The notes under the pieces were generated by a model that made no database searches, had not been told where the DNA came from, and saw only the letters and a list, made by a program, of their open reading frames with translations. Of a stretch of DNA of 5,918 nt, positions 1 to 5,918 are shown piece after piece. The DNA is from VFMC01 sp037130535 (GTDB lineage: Bacteria; Actinomycetota; Acidimicrobiia; Acidimicrobiales; Ilumatobacteraceae): NCBI GenBank assembly GCA_037130535.1, contig JBAXSU010000196.1:1-5918 (forward strand). The letters are read 5' to 3'. The first letter of the stretch is position 1. Each line of letters starts with the position of its first letter. The translations under genes were made by a program, and so were the position numbers.

Positions 1-718
1 CGGTCGCCGCGTGCTGGTGCTCGGCGCCGGCGAGATGGGTGAAGGTGTGGCCGTGGCGCTGGTGGGTGCCGGCGCCACCGACATCACCGTCACCAACCGC
101 ACCCATGAGCGGGCCGAGCAGTTGGCCCGGCGCGTCGGTGGCACCGTGGTGCCCTTCGACCAGTACCACCGCACCCTCGCCGAGGCCGATGTGCTGCTCA
201 CCTGCAGCCGAGCCGGCACGGTGGTGGTGGGCGCCGACCTGCTCGCCGAGGCACGCCGTGGCGCCACCGCACCGTTGCTCATCGTCGACATTGCCGTGCC
301 CCGCAACGTCGACAGCGCCGCCGCGTCGCTGCCGGGCGTCACGCTGCTCGATCTCGACGACCTGCGCGAGTGGGCCGCACGTGGCCTCGCCCTGCGCGCC
401 CACGAGGTCGACCATGTGCGCAGCATCGTCGGAGAAGAGGTCGAGCGCTTCGGTGTCGACGCGGTGGCCCGCCAGGCCGCCCCGCTGGTGGCCGGTCTGC
501 ACGAGCACGCCGAGCACATCCGCCAGGCCGAACTCGAGCGCTTCGCCAGCCGCCTCGCTTCGCTCGACCCCACGCAGCGCGCTGCGGTCGAGGCGCTCAC
601 CAAGGGCATCGTCGCGAAGTTGCTGCACCAGCCGTCGGTGCGCCTGAAAGACGATGCGGGCACCCCGCAGGGCGAGCGCAATGCCGCTGCGGTGCGCGAC
701 CTGTTCGACCTGCACTGA
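1..718 (+). CDS. hemA: Glutamyl-tRNA reductase, C-terminal part (5' end cut by window edge)
   Basis: This enzyme reduces glutamyl-tRNA(Glu) with NADPH to glutamate-1-semialdehyde, the first committed step of C5-type tetrapyrrole synthesis in the cytoplasm. The reading frame is open from base 2 (GGT CGC CGC GTG) to the TGA at 716-718, giving 238 visible residues. The visible part opens just before the Rossmann NADPH-binding loop (VLVLGAGEMGEG, residues 4-15), followed by the NRT segment that ends the second beta strand. From about residue 130 the sequence is a charged helical region, ending in the family's dimerisation block (LTKGIVAKLLHQPSVRLK, from about residue 199). The N-terminal catalytic domain with the nucleophilic cysteine lies outside the window, so the GTG at base 11 is an internal valine and not a start. 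hemC follows after 8 bases, which implies cotranscription. Identification is firm; only the missing end limits it. Confidence 0.95.
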   Translation, partial: GRRVLVLGAGEMGEGVAVALVGAGATDITVTNRTHERAEQLARRVGGTVVPFDQYHRTLAEADVLLTCSRAGTVVVGADLLAEARRGATAPLLIVDIAVPRNVDSAAASLPGVTLLDLDDLREWAARGLALRAHEVDHVRSIVGEEVERFGVDAVARQAAPLVAGLHEHAEHIRQAELERFASRLASLDPTQRAAVEALTKGIVAKLLHQPSVRLKDDAGTPQGERNAAAVRDLFDLH

Positions 719-726
719 GCCGCGCC

Positions 727-1611
727 GTGAACGAGTCGTCGAACGCGATCGTGCGCATCGCCACCCGCAGCAGCCTGCAGGCGCGCACCCAGGCCCAGGC
801 TGTGGCCGATGCGCTCGTAGCCGCAGCGCCGGGCACGACCGTGGAGCTGGTGTTCGTCGAGACGACGGGCGACCAGCGTCAGGACGTGCCCCTGCACACC
901 ATCGGCGGGCAGGGAGTGTTCGTGAAAGAGGTGCAGCGCGCGGTGCTCGACGGGCGAGCCGACCTGGCGGCACATTCGGCCAAGGACCTGCCGTCGGCGC
1001 CGGCCGACGGGCTCACCATCGGTGCGTTCTGCGCCCGCCGCAACCCGGCCGACGCACTGGTGGGCGCCCGGCTCGCCGACTTGGCGCCAGGCGCCACGGT
1101 GGCCACCGGTTCGGTGCGGCGTCGCGCCCAATTGGCAGCTGTGCGACCCGATCTGGTCTTTGCCGAACTGCGCGGCAACATCCAGACCCGACTCGGAAAG
1201 GTGCCCGACGACGGCGCCATCGTGATGGCGGTGGCGGCGCTCGAGATCGTCGGCCTCACCGACCGCATCGCCGAGACGCTCGACCCGGCGGCGTTCGTAC
1301 CTGCCATCGGCCAGGGGTGTGTGGCGGTGGAGTGTCGCAGCGACGACGCTGCGATGCATGCGCTGTTGGCGGCGGTCGACGACGCGCCGACTCGGCGAGC
1401 GGTGATGGTGGAGCGATCATTCCTGGCCACCCTCGGCACCGGGTGCTCACTGCCGGTGGGTGCTTGGTGCGACGGCACCACGCTGCACGCGTTCCTGGGC
1501 GGCGTCGATACCGCTGTGCGTCGCACGCTGGCCGTACCCGCCGGCCCGGCCGCCATCGATGTGGCGGCCCGACTTGCCGCCGCCATGCGCGCCGAGGCGG
1601 GCGATGACTGA
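727..1611 (+). CDS. hemC: Hydroxymethylbilane synthase (porphobilinogen deaminase)
   Basis: This cytoplasmic enzyme joins four porphobilinogen molecules into hydroxymethylbilane, using a covalent dipyrromethane cofactor. The 294-residue length is normal for the family. Visible landmarks are RIATRSS near the N terminus (substrate-binding Arg), GGQGVFVKEV, HSAKDLP with the catalytic Asp at residue 87, GSVRRRAQL and LRGNIQTRLGK with the propionate-binding arginines, and PAIGQGCVAVECR. The cofactor-attachment cysteine is residue 240 in GTGCSLPVGAW. I chose GTG 727 because it places about ten residues before the RIATR strand and leaves 8 bases after hemA. No clear Shine-Dalgarno precedes it, and GTG 751 (starting VRIATR) is an alternative; the frame is open further upstream over hemA, which is a shadow. 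One mild oddity is RSSLQA where most members have RGSPLA. hemD overlaps its end by 8 bases. Confidence 0.96.
   Translation: MNESSNAIVRIATRSSLQARTQAQAVADALVAAAPGTTVELVFVETTGDQRQDVPLHTIGGQGVFVKEVQRAVLDGRADLAAHSAKDLPSAPADGLTIGAFCARRNPADALVGARLADLAPGATVATGSVRRRAQLAAVRPDLVFAELRGNIQTRLGKVPDDGAIVMAVAALEIVGLTDRIAETLDPAAFVPAIGQGCVAVECRSDDAAMHALLAAVDDAPTRRAVMVERSFLATLGTGCSLPVGAWCDGTTLHAFLGGVDTAVRRTLAVPAGPAAIDVAARLAAAMRAEAGDD
1594..1597 (+). promoter_or_regulatory. Ribosome binding site of hemD inside the hemC end
   Basis: GAGG lies 6 bases before the ATG at 1604, a good Shine-Dalgarno position. It sits within the last codons of hemC and supports ATG 1604 as the hemD start over in-frame codons further upstream. 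Confidence 0.55.
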
Positions 1612-2374
1612 CCACCCGGCACCCGGCCCGCTGGCGGGGCGCACGGTGGTGGTCACCCGACCGGTCGAGGGTGCGTCGGAGCTTGCAGAATTGCTGGAGG
1701 CCGCCGGTGCTGCGACAGTGGTGATGCCATTGATCGAGATCGTCGACGTGGCCACTGCCGCCCAGGTGGCAGCCGCGATCGACCGGCTGTCCGATGGCGA
1801 CTGGGTGGTGGTGGCCTCGGCGCACGCCGCCCGCCGTGTTGCCGGCGCACTGGTCCGCCGCTCGGCCGAAACCGACCGTGCCAGGTTGCGCGTCGCGGCG
1901 GTGGGTGCCACCACGGCGTCGGCACTGGGCCCCACCGACCTGGTGGCCGAACGCCAGAGCGCCGACGGGCTGCTCGCCGTGTTCCCAGCAGCGCCTGTAT
2001 CCACAGCAGGCGGGCACACACCCCGGGTCCTCGTCGCCCAGGCCCGCGACGGTGCACCCACCCTCACCTCTGGCCTGGCGAGCCGCGGCTGGAGCGTCGA
2101 CCGGCTCGACACGCACGTGTCGCGGCCGGTCCGTCTGAGTGCCGCGCAGCAGCTGGCGGTGCTGCGCGCCGACGCCGTGGCCTTCACCAGCGGCTCGCAG
2201 GCGAGGGCCTGGGCGGCTGCGATGGGTGACGCAGCGCCACCGGTGGTGGTGGCCATCGGACCGCAGACAGCCCGCGACGTGGAGGATTCCGGTCTCAGGG
2301 TTTCCTCTGTGGCCACCGATCATTCACTGTCAGGTGTCGTTTCCGCCATCATCCGTGCATTTGCAGCGTCCTAG
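1604..2374 (+). CDS. hemD: Uroporphyrinogen-III synthase
   Basis: It cyclises hydroxymethylbilane with inversion of ring D to give uroporphyrinogen III, the branch point to heme, siroheme and cobalamin. The 256-residue protein shows the diverged but recognisable pattern of two alternating alpha/beta lobes: GRTVVVTRP near residues 12-20, MPLIEIVD (41-48), VVVASAHAARRVAG (68-81), AAVGATTASAL (98-108), RVLVAQARDGAPTL at the second crossover (141-154), VAFTSGSQARAW (192-203) and VAIGPQTARDVEDSGL (216-231), ending with the HSLSGVVSAI helix (240-249). It is a single-domain protein, not fused to a uroporphyrinogen methyltransferase as hemD is in many actinobacteria. ATG 1604 overlaps the hemC stop (TGA 1609-1611) by 8 bases, so translation is probably coupled. 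It ends with TAG at 2372-2374. Family sequence conservation is low, but order and position after hemC make the call strong. Confidence 0.93.
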   Translation: MTDHPAPGPLAGRTVVVTRPVEGASELAELLEAAGAATVVMPLIEIVDVATAAQVAAAIDRLSDGDWVVVASAHAARRVAGALVRRSAETDRARLRVAAVGATTASALGPTDLVAERQSADGLLAVFPAAPVSTAGGHTPRVLVAQARDGAPTLTSGLASRGWSVDRLDTHVSRPVRLSAAQQLAVLRADAVAFTSGSQARAWAAAMGDAAPPVVVAIGPQTARDVEDSGLRVSSVATDHSLSGVVSAIIRAFAAS

Positions 2375-2402
2375 CCTCACTGTCTTCAGGATCGAGTTCA
2401 GC

Positions 2403-2489
2403 ATGCGTACACCTCACCACCGTCGGCGGTGGCTCCTGTCTGCAGGGGTCGTCGCAGTAGCGGCCGGCGTGGGCACATTCGCCCAGGCC
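2403..2489 (+). other. Predicted signal peptide of the propeller protein
   Basis: Residues 1-29 have a basic n-region (RTPHHRRR), a hydrophobic core from Trp10 to Phe26 rich in Val, Ala, Leu and Gly, and an A-x-A cleavage site (AQA) before Ala30. The mature N terminus is a low-complexity Gly/Ser/Thr/Ala stretch that leads into the first propeller motif. No lipobox cysteine is present, so it should not be a lipoprotein. Confidence 0.75.
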
Positions 2490-4865
2490 GCATTGGTGTC
2501 GCGCGCTGCCGAGGGTGATGGTGGTTCCACCGCCCCGGCCGCCACGGCCGAGGTGCACGGTGCACATCCGACCGTGTCCGACGACGGTCGATGGGTGGTG
2601 TACGAGGGTCTGCCGGTCGACGACACCGTCGGCGCCAACGGGGTGCCGCGCACCAGCACGGTGTACCTGCGCGACCGCAGGCCCGGCCCCGACGAGCCGG
2701 CGGTCGTCGAACTCACCGCTGCTGCTGACGACATCCGCAGTGGCGACAGCGTGCGGCCGGTCATCAGCGGTGACGGCTGTGCGGTGGTGGTCGTCACCGA
2801 GCTGGCCTACGACCTGTTCCGCGACGACGACGCGGGTTCGCGCTGGGACGTCTACCGCCTGGTGCTGCCCCATTGCGGCGGCACACCCGGCGATTGGGAG
2901 CTGGTGTCGACCGCTACCACCGATACCGACGGCACTACGGCCTCCGACAGTGCGGTGCCCACCGAGACGCCTGCAGTCTCCGCCGCCGGTTCGCTCGTGG
3001 TCTACACCCACCTGTCGCCCGGAGCGAAGAGCAGTCTGCTGCAGGTGAGCGTGGTCGACCTCGCCGTTCCACTGGGCGAGGAAGGCCGCACCACCACGGT
3101 GGCCGGTACCCCGCCGGTCGCTCCCACCGACGACGACGTCAGCTACGTCGGCCAGCGGCACCCCGACGTGTCGGGCAACGGTCGCTACGTGGTGTTCGCC
3201 TCCGATGCTCACTCCGATCGCCCGGTGGCCGACTGGGTGGACGGTCCGGCCGATGGCGGTCCCGCCCTCAGCCAGGTGTACGTGTGGGACCGCGAGAGCA
3301 CCGATCCGGCCGCTGCCGTCACCCTGGTGTCGACGGCCTCATTCGGTGCTGCTGCCACGCCCGCCGCCGGTGGCGCCCACAGTCCGGTCATCTCCGCATC
3401 CGGACGTTACATCGCGTTCGAGTCACCCTCGGCCGACCTGGCCGGCGGTGCCGAGTTGCCGCTGTGCACCCCCACCTGCCCCGCGCAGGTCTATCGCTTC
3501 GACCAACTCGACGGTGTGCTGGCACTCGTCAGCCGGGTGCCCGGCGACGTCGGCGAGTCGGCCGGCCCAGCGACGCCTGTGGTGGCCGCCGACGCCGGTG
3601 GCAGTCAGGCCGCCATCTCGGCTGACGGTACCCAGGTGGCCTTCGTCACCCGCTCGCGCACGCTGTTCGCAACCGCCTCGGATGCAGGCGTCGAACCCGA
3701 CGACGGCGATGTGGTGGTGGCCGCTGTCGACCTCGGCACGATGCGCCGCATCTCCTCCGCCGCCGACGGGGTCACCCCGCTCGATGCGGTGAACGCACAC
3801 CCCGACCTCTCCGGGTCGGGCCATGTGGTGGTGTTCGACACCCTCGTCGGCGCCGATCTGCCTTCCGACCGGGTCCTGTCGGGCAGCGCCGCTGCCGGCG
3901 GCCGTGTGGTGGCGCTGGTCGAACGTCCGGCCGAACTGGTGGCAGCCTCGCTCGACGTGGGCACCGTGCTGGTGGGCTTGGCGGGGCCCGAGTGGTACGT
4001 GGCCGTGCGCAACAACGGGCCGTCGACGTTCCTGCCGGCCACCGTCACCTCGTCGAACCCGCAGTTTGCGGCCAGTGGCGGCACCTGTGCGCTGCGGGTA
4101 CCGGTCATCCCCGGCGAGTCGTGCACCGTGCACGTCATCCTCACCCCGATCGCGCCCGGCCCGGTCACCGGCACCATCACGGTGTCGGAAGCCGTGGTGG
4201 GTGGCTCGAGTATCACCGTCGACATGGCCGGCGCGGGCGGCACGCCCGATCTGCGGGCCACGCCCGCGGGTGCCGATTTCACCACTGCCGTTGTGGGTAC
4301 CGCCGCGCCCACCATTGCATTCGACGTCGAGAACGTCGGCTTCCAGCCGGTCACCATCACGTCGCTCACGTTCGGCGGCCGCAACGCCGGTGACTTCTCG
4401 GTGGCCAGCACCAGCTGCCCCGGCAGCGTGGTGAACCCGATGACGTCGTGTTCGGTCGAGGTGGCCTTCACCCCCACCGATGCCGGCTACCGCACTGCCA
4501 CCCTGCTGGTCGGCGCCGATGCTGGTCAGTACACCAGCGTGTTGCTCACCGGGACGGGTCGTCGCGACACCAAGCTCGACGTCAGCGACACGCGCATCCG
4601 CGCCGGCGAGCCGGTGGGCGTGGGCGGCACGGGCTTCCCCGTGGGTGCCACCATCACCGTGGGGTGGGCGGATGGCAAGGGCGAGGTGGTCGCCGTATTG
4701 GCCGATGCATCGGGGTCGTTCCTCGTGATGTTGCCCACTCGGCCGAGCGAGCGCGGCGGCGAGCGCACCGTCGTGGCGCAGGTGGGCGATCTGTCTGCCC
4801 GTGCCGATGTCGAGGTGTTGCGCCGCAGCAGCGGTTCGCCCACCGGCCTTCCCGCCGGCAGCTGA
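2403..4865 (+). CDS. Exported PD40 beta-propeller protein with tandem choice-of-anchor D (ASPM/Hydin-like) domains
   Basis: This is an 820-residue protein of unknown function, expected outside the cytoplasmic membrane. Residues 1-29 look like a signal peptide: HHRRRW, a hydrophobic run, then AQA before Ala30. The RRRWLL start is faintly Tat-like. Residues 55-478 carry seven PD40/TolB-like motifs (P-x-[VIL]-S-x-x-G-x-x-[VI]-x-[FY]), consistent with a seven-bladed propeller. Residues about 511-611 and 613-719 are two ASPM/SPD-2/Hydin-like beta-sandwiches, each with a cysteine pair (562/574 and 672/683) and the N-x-G and C-x-V-x-[VF]-x-[LF]-T-P signatures. Residues about 722-806 form an Ig/TIG-like domain (GGTGFPVGATITV). 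All eight cysteines could pair as disulfides. There is no C-terminal hydrophobic anchor or LPxTG. ATG 2403 is chosen because it starts the signal peptide; AGGA at 2388-2391 is a weak, distant Shine-Dalgarno. Such domains usually bind proteins or glycans, so a surface or secreted binding role is inferred; no catalytic residues are recognised. Confidence 0.85.
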   Translation: MRTPHHRRRWLLSAGVVAVAAGVGTFAQAALVSRAAEGDGGSTAPAATAEVHGAHPTVSDDGRWVVYEGLPVDDTVGANGVPRTSTVYLRDRRPGPDEPAVVELTAAADDIRSGDSVRPVISGDGCAVVVVTELAYDLFRDDDAGSRWDVYRLVLPHCGGTPGDWELVSTATTDTDGTTASDSAVPTETPAVSAAGSLVVYTHLSPGAKSSLLQVSVVDLAVPLGEEGRTTTVAGTPPVAPTDDDVSYVGQRHPDVSGNGRYVVFASDAHSDRPVADWVDGPADGGPALSQVYVWDRESTDPAAAVTLVSTASFGAAATPAAGGAHSPVISASGRYIAFESPSADLAGGAELPLCTPTCPAQVYRFDQLDGVLALVSRVPGDVGESAGPATPVVAADAGGSQAAISADGTQVAFVTRSRTLFATASDAGVEPDDGDVVVAAVDLGTMRRISSAADGVTPLDAVNAHPDLSGSGHVVVFDTLVGADLPSDRVLSGSAAAGGRVVALVERPAELVAASLDVGTVLVGLAGPEWYVAVRNNGPSTFLPATVTSSNPQFAASGGTCALRVPVIPGESCTVHVILTPIAPGPVTGTITVSEAVVGGSSITVDMAGAGGTPDLRATPAGADFTTAVVGTAAPTIAFDVENVGFQPVTITSLTFGGRNAGDFSVASTSCPGSVVNPMTSCSVEVAFTPTDAGYRTATLLVGADAGQYTSVLLTGTGRRDTKLDVSDTRIRAGEPVGVGGTGFPVGATITVGWADGKGEVVAVLADASGSFLVMLPTRPSERGGERTVVAQVGDLSARADVEVLRRSSGSPTGLPAGS
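2565..3836 (+). repeat. Seven PD40/TolB-like propeller motifs (within the exported protein)
   Basis: Motifs begin near residues 55 (HPTVSDDGRWVVY), 118 (RPVISGDGCAVVV), 189 (TPAVSAAGSLVVY), 253 (HPDVSGNGRYVVF), 327 (SPVISASGRYIAF), 402 (QAAISADGTQVAF) and 466 (HPDLSGSGHVVVF). Spacing is about 63-75 residues. Between motifs most units carry a VY-x-[RW]-D or related strand and an LVSTA-like strand, the usual order in a blade. These are protein repeats; the DNA copies are too diverged to recombine easily. Confidence 0.8.
3933..4559 (+). repeat. Tandem ASPM/SPD-2/Hydin-like beta-sandwich domains (within the exported protein)
   Basis: Two domains of about 100 residues follow one another (roughly residues 511-611 and 613-719). 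Both show a V-x-N-x-G strand (VRNNGPS and VENVGFQ), a segment ending in a Cys, a second Cys 11-12 residues later (C562/C574 and C672/C683) at the start of a CxVxV strand, then TP, a G-containing turn and a final strand ending in G-x-G. This is the pattern of the domain named choice-of-anchor D in bacterial exported proteins. Confidence 0.75.
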
Positions 4866-4895
4866 TGTCGCGACGGCGTGACCGTTGCAGCGACA
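4866..4895. terminator. Hairpin between convergent genes, possible bidirectional terminator
   Basis: The gap between the two convergent stop codons holds an imperfect inverted repeat. Bases 4870-4876 (GCGACGG) pair with 4882-4888 (CCGTTGC), with one G-U pair, around the loop CGTGA. Outside a three-base bulge, 4866-4869 (TGTC) pair with 4892-4895 (GACA). No T-rich tract follows on either strand, so it is not a classical intrinsic terminator. Its position suggests it marks the end of both transcripts. Confidence 0.4.
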
Positions 4896-4901
4896 GGGGG
4901 C

Positions 4902-5918
4902 TCAGACGCCGACGTCGTCGGTAGCGATGAGGCGCCCGATCACCGTGGCCGAAGGCGAACACGTCTCGGCCCCCGCCCGACCGATGGCGCCACAGGTGAC
5001 CTCGAAGGTGATGGTGTCGCCACCGTTCAGCTGTACCGGGTCGACGAACCCCTGATTGGCGTCGATTCCATCGAGGTTGGCGATGTCGTACTCGAAGCGG
5101 AGGGCACCAAGGCGCAGGATGGCTGAACCCTCGTCGCCATAGGGGTTCTGCACGATGTACTGGGTGATGAGCAGCGTCGAGCCGTCGGGCACGGTGTAGG
5201 TCTGTGTCGACTGCTCGGAGAGCTTGGCGCCCGAGGGCAGGCTGCTGCTGAACGGCTCGCCGCGTTCGCCGGTGGGGGGGATGGTGGGCGGTACGGAGGT
5301 GGGCACCACGCTGACCGGGGCGACCGGCGACACATCGGTGGCCGTGGAGCCGGGCATGTCGGCCACCGCCCGTTCGGCGGCGCGACGGATCTCGGGTGTG
5401 ATGACCCCGAACCACAGCCCGGCCAGGGCGACACCGAGCAGGGCCACACCGGCCAGCCGCGACCAGAGGCGTTCGGGCAGCACCGGGGCCTGCACGAACG
5501 TGGCGGCGGCTCTGACCGTGGGCGTCCCCTGCTGGTCGACCTCGATGGCGAACGGGATGGACCGCGCCCGGCGCTCCCACTGTTGGTGCCGGGCCCGCAC
5601 TCGCAGGCGCACCAGCGTGCTGCCGCCGGGTTCGATACCTACGGCGGGAGGGTCGAAGTCGCCGTCGAGCCGGCTGGTGGGCTCGGAGAGGTGCATGCGG
5701 CAACTGGCCTGCACGTTGCCGAGGTTCTCGATCATGGCCTCGAAGGTGGCGCGCCGGCGGGTGCGCACGGCGGGCTGCAGCATCGTGACGCGCCGTTCGA
5801 TGGTGGGCCCAATGTGCAACGTGGTCTCGGTGCTCACCACGTCGTCGGGTTGCGACTGCGTCACGATGCGGACTCCCAGCGCCGTGGGGCCAGCAGTGGT
5901 GCTGGGCAGCCGTGGCGC
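4902..5918 (-). CDS. Single-pass membrane protein resembling the eCIS-associated 'hydrolytic protein'/CisA-like family, 5' end beyond window
   Basis: The frame is open from base 5918 on the minus strand, with no stop, to TGA at 4904-4902, giving 338 visible residues. GTG 5864 looks like an internal Val: the 18 codons before it (ending in GPTALGVRI) read as part of the same beta-sandwich region. The visible N-terminal part continues through FEAMIENLGN, then IEPGGSTLVRLRVRAR, and ends at FVQAPVLPERLWSRL. One transmembrane helix follows (about 5456-5400, LAGVALLGVALAGLWFGVI), then a charged segment, a Pro/Thr/Ser/Val linker, and a C-terminal beta domain (TYTVPDGSTLLITQYIVQN, then a Cys pair CGAIG and TCSPS). 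Charges suggest the N terminus is cytoplasmic and the C-terminal domain outside. From memory this layout and these blocks match a membrane protein of Streptomyces contractile-injection-system clusters; no enzymatic motif is visible. Family assignment is inference; that the gene is real is near certain. Confidence 0.7.
   Translation of the reverse strand, partial: APRLPSTTAGPTALGVRIVTQSQPDDVVSTETTLHIGPTIERRVTMLQPAVRTRRRATFEAMIENLGNVQASCRMHLSEPTSRLDGDFDPPAVGIEPGGSTLVRLRVRARHQQWERRARSIPFAIEVDQQGTPTVRAAATFVQAPVLPERLWSRLAGVALLGVALAGLWFGVITPEIRRAAERAVADMPGSTATDVSPVAPVSVVPTSVPPTIPPTGERGEPFSSSLPSGAKLSEQSTQTYTVPDGSTLLITQYIVQNPYGDEGSAILRLGALRFEYDIANLDGIDANQGFVDPVQLNGGDTITFEVTCGAIGRAGAETCSPSATVIGRLIATDDVGV

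Noticed and set aside
370..726. In-frame extension of hemC upstream over the hemA end
   Set aside because: The extension is Arg/Pro/Ala-rich shadow translation of hemA and does not resemble the HemC N terminus; known HemC proteins begin close to the RIATR strand.
1802..1815. GTG/GGT runs here and in other genes, looking like microsatellites
   Set aside because: They encode Val-rich core beta strands (for example WVVVAS) and reflect codon bias, not a repeat element.
2326..2385. Direct repeat of TCACTGTC at about 2324 and 2377
   Set aside because: Only eight bases, two copies, no further extension; expected by chance and not evidence of an attachment or operator site.
2361..2392. Possible promoter TTGCAG with CAGGAT before the propeller gene
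   Set aside because: The spacer is about 20 bases and the -10 match is poor, so it cannot be told from chance.
2139..2402. In-frame extension of the propeller gene upstream into hemD
   Set aside because: It overlaps hemD in another frame and would bury the clear signal peptide that begins at ATG 2403.
2349..3212. Long open frame on the minus strand opposite the propeller gene, and similar ones at 3423-4133 and 3605-4477
   Set aside because: Compositional shadows typical of high-GC DNA; their products are low-complexity and show no domain pattern, while the plus-strand frame has clear repeats.
4878..5126. Small plus-strand frame of 82 codons after the propeller gene
   Set aside because: It lies opposite the C-terminal domain of the minus-strand gene, whose sequence matches a recognisable domain; the small frame does not.

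Overview
The window is GC-rich DNA (roughly 70% G+C) with many GTG codons, short gaps and overlapping genes. It reads as a chromosomal segment of a high-GC actinobacterium. The gene content and the style of the exported protein would suit Acidimicrobiia, but that placement is inference, not something the sequence proves.

Left part (1-2374, + strand) is a tight tetrapyrrole operon. It holds the NADPH-binding and dimerisation part of hemA (glutamyl-tRNA reductase, cut by the left edge), complete hemC (hydroxymethylbilane synthase) and complete hemD (uroporphyrinogen-III synthase). hemA and hemC are 8 bases apart, and hemC and hemD overlap by 8 bases. Together the three enzymes cover entry into the C5 pathway and the two steps that make and close the linear tetrapyrrole. 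hemL and hemB, needed between hemA and hemC, are not in this window.

Middle part (2403-4865, + strand) is one large gene for an 820-residue exported protein. It has a signal peptide, seven PD40/TolB-like motifs that together suggest a complete seven-bladed beta-propeller, two tandem ASPM/SPD-2/Hydin-like ('choice-of-anchor D') beta-sandwiches each with a cysteine pair, and a final Ig-like domain. No membrane anchor or sortase signal is seen at the C terminus. It starts only 28 bases after hemD but has no evident link to heme synthesis.

Right part (4902-5918, - strand) is a convergent gene, open through the right edge. It encodes a single-pass membrane protein with a beta-sandwich N-terminal region, one transmembrane helix, a Pro/Thr/Ser linker and a C-terminal beta domain. 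Its layout and several sequence blocks resemble, from memory, the actinobacterial membrane protein often annotated 'hydrolytic protein' in Streptomyces contractile-injection-system (eCIS) clusters (CisA-like). If right, the window is the junction between a core heme operon and the edge of an eCIS-type locus lying beyond base 5918. That is the most interesting lead here, and it rests on family recognition, not on any eCIS structural gene in view.

The two convergent genes are separated by 36 bases holding a hairpin that may act as a shared terminator. No RNA genes, CRISPR arrays, insertion sequences or attachment sites were seen, and no gene-free stretch exceeds 40 bases.
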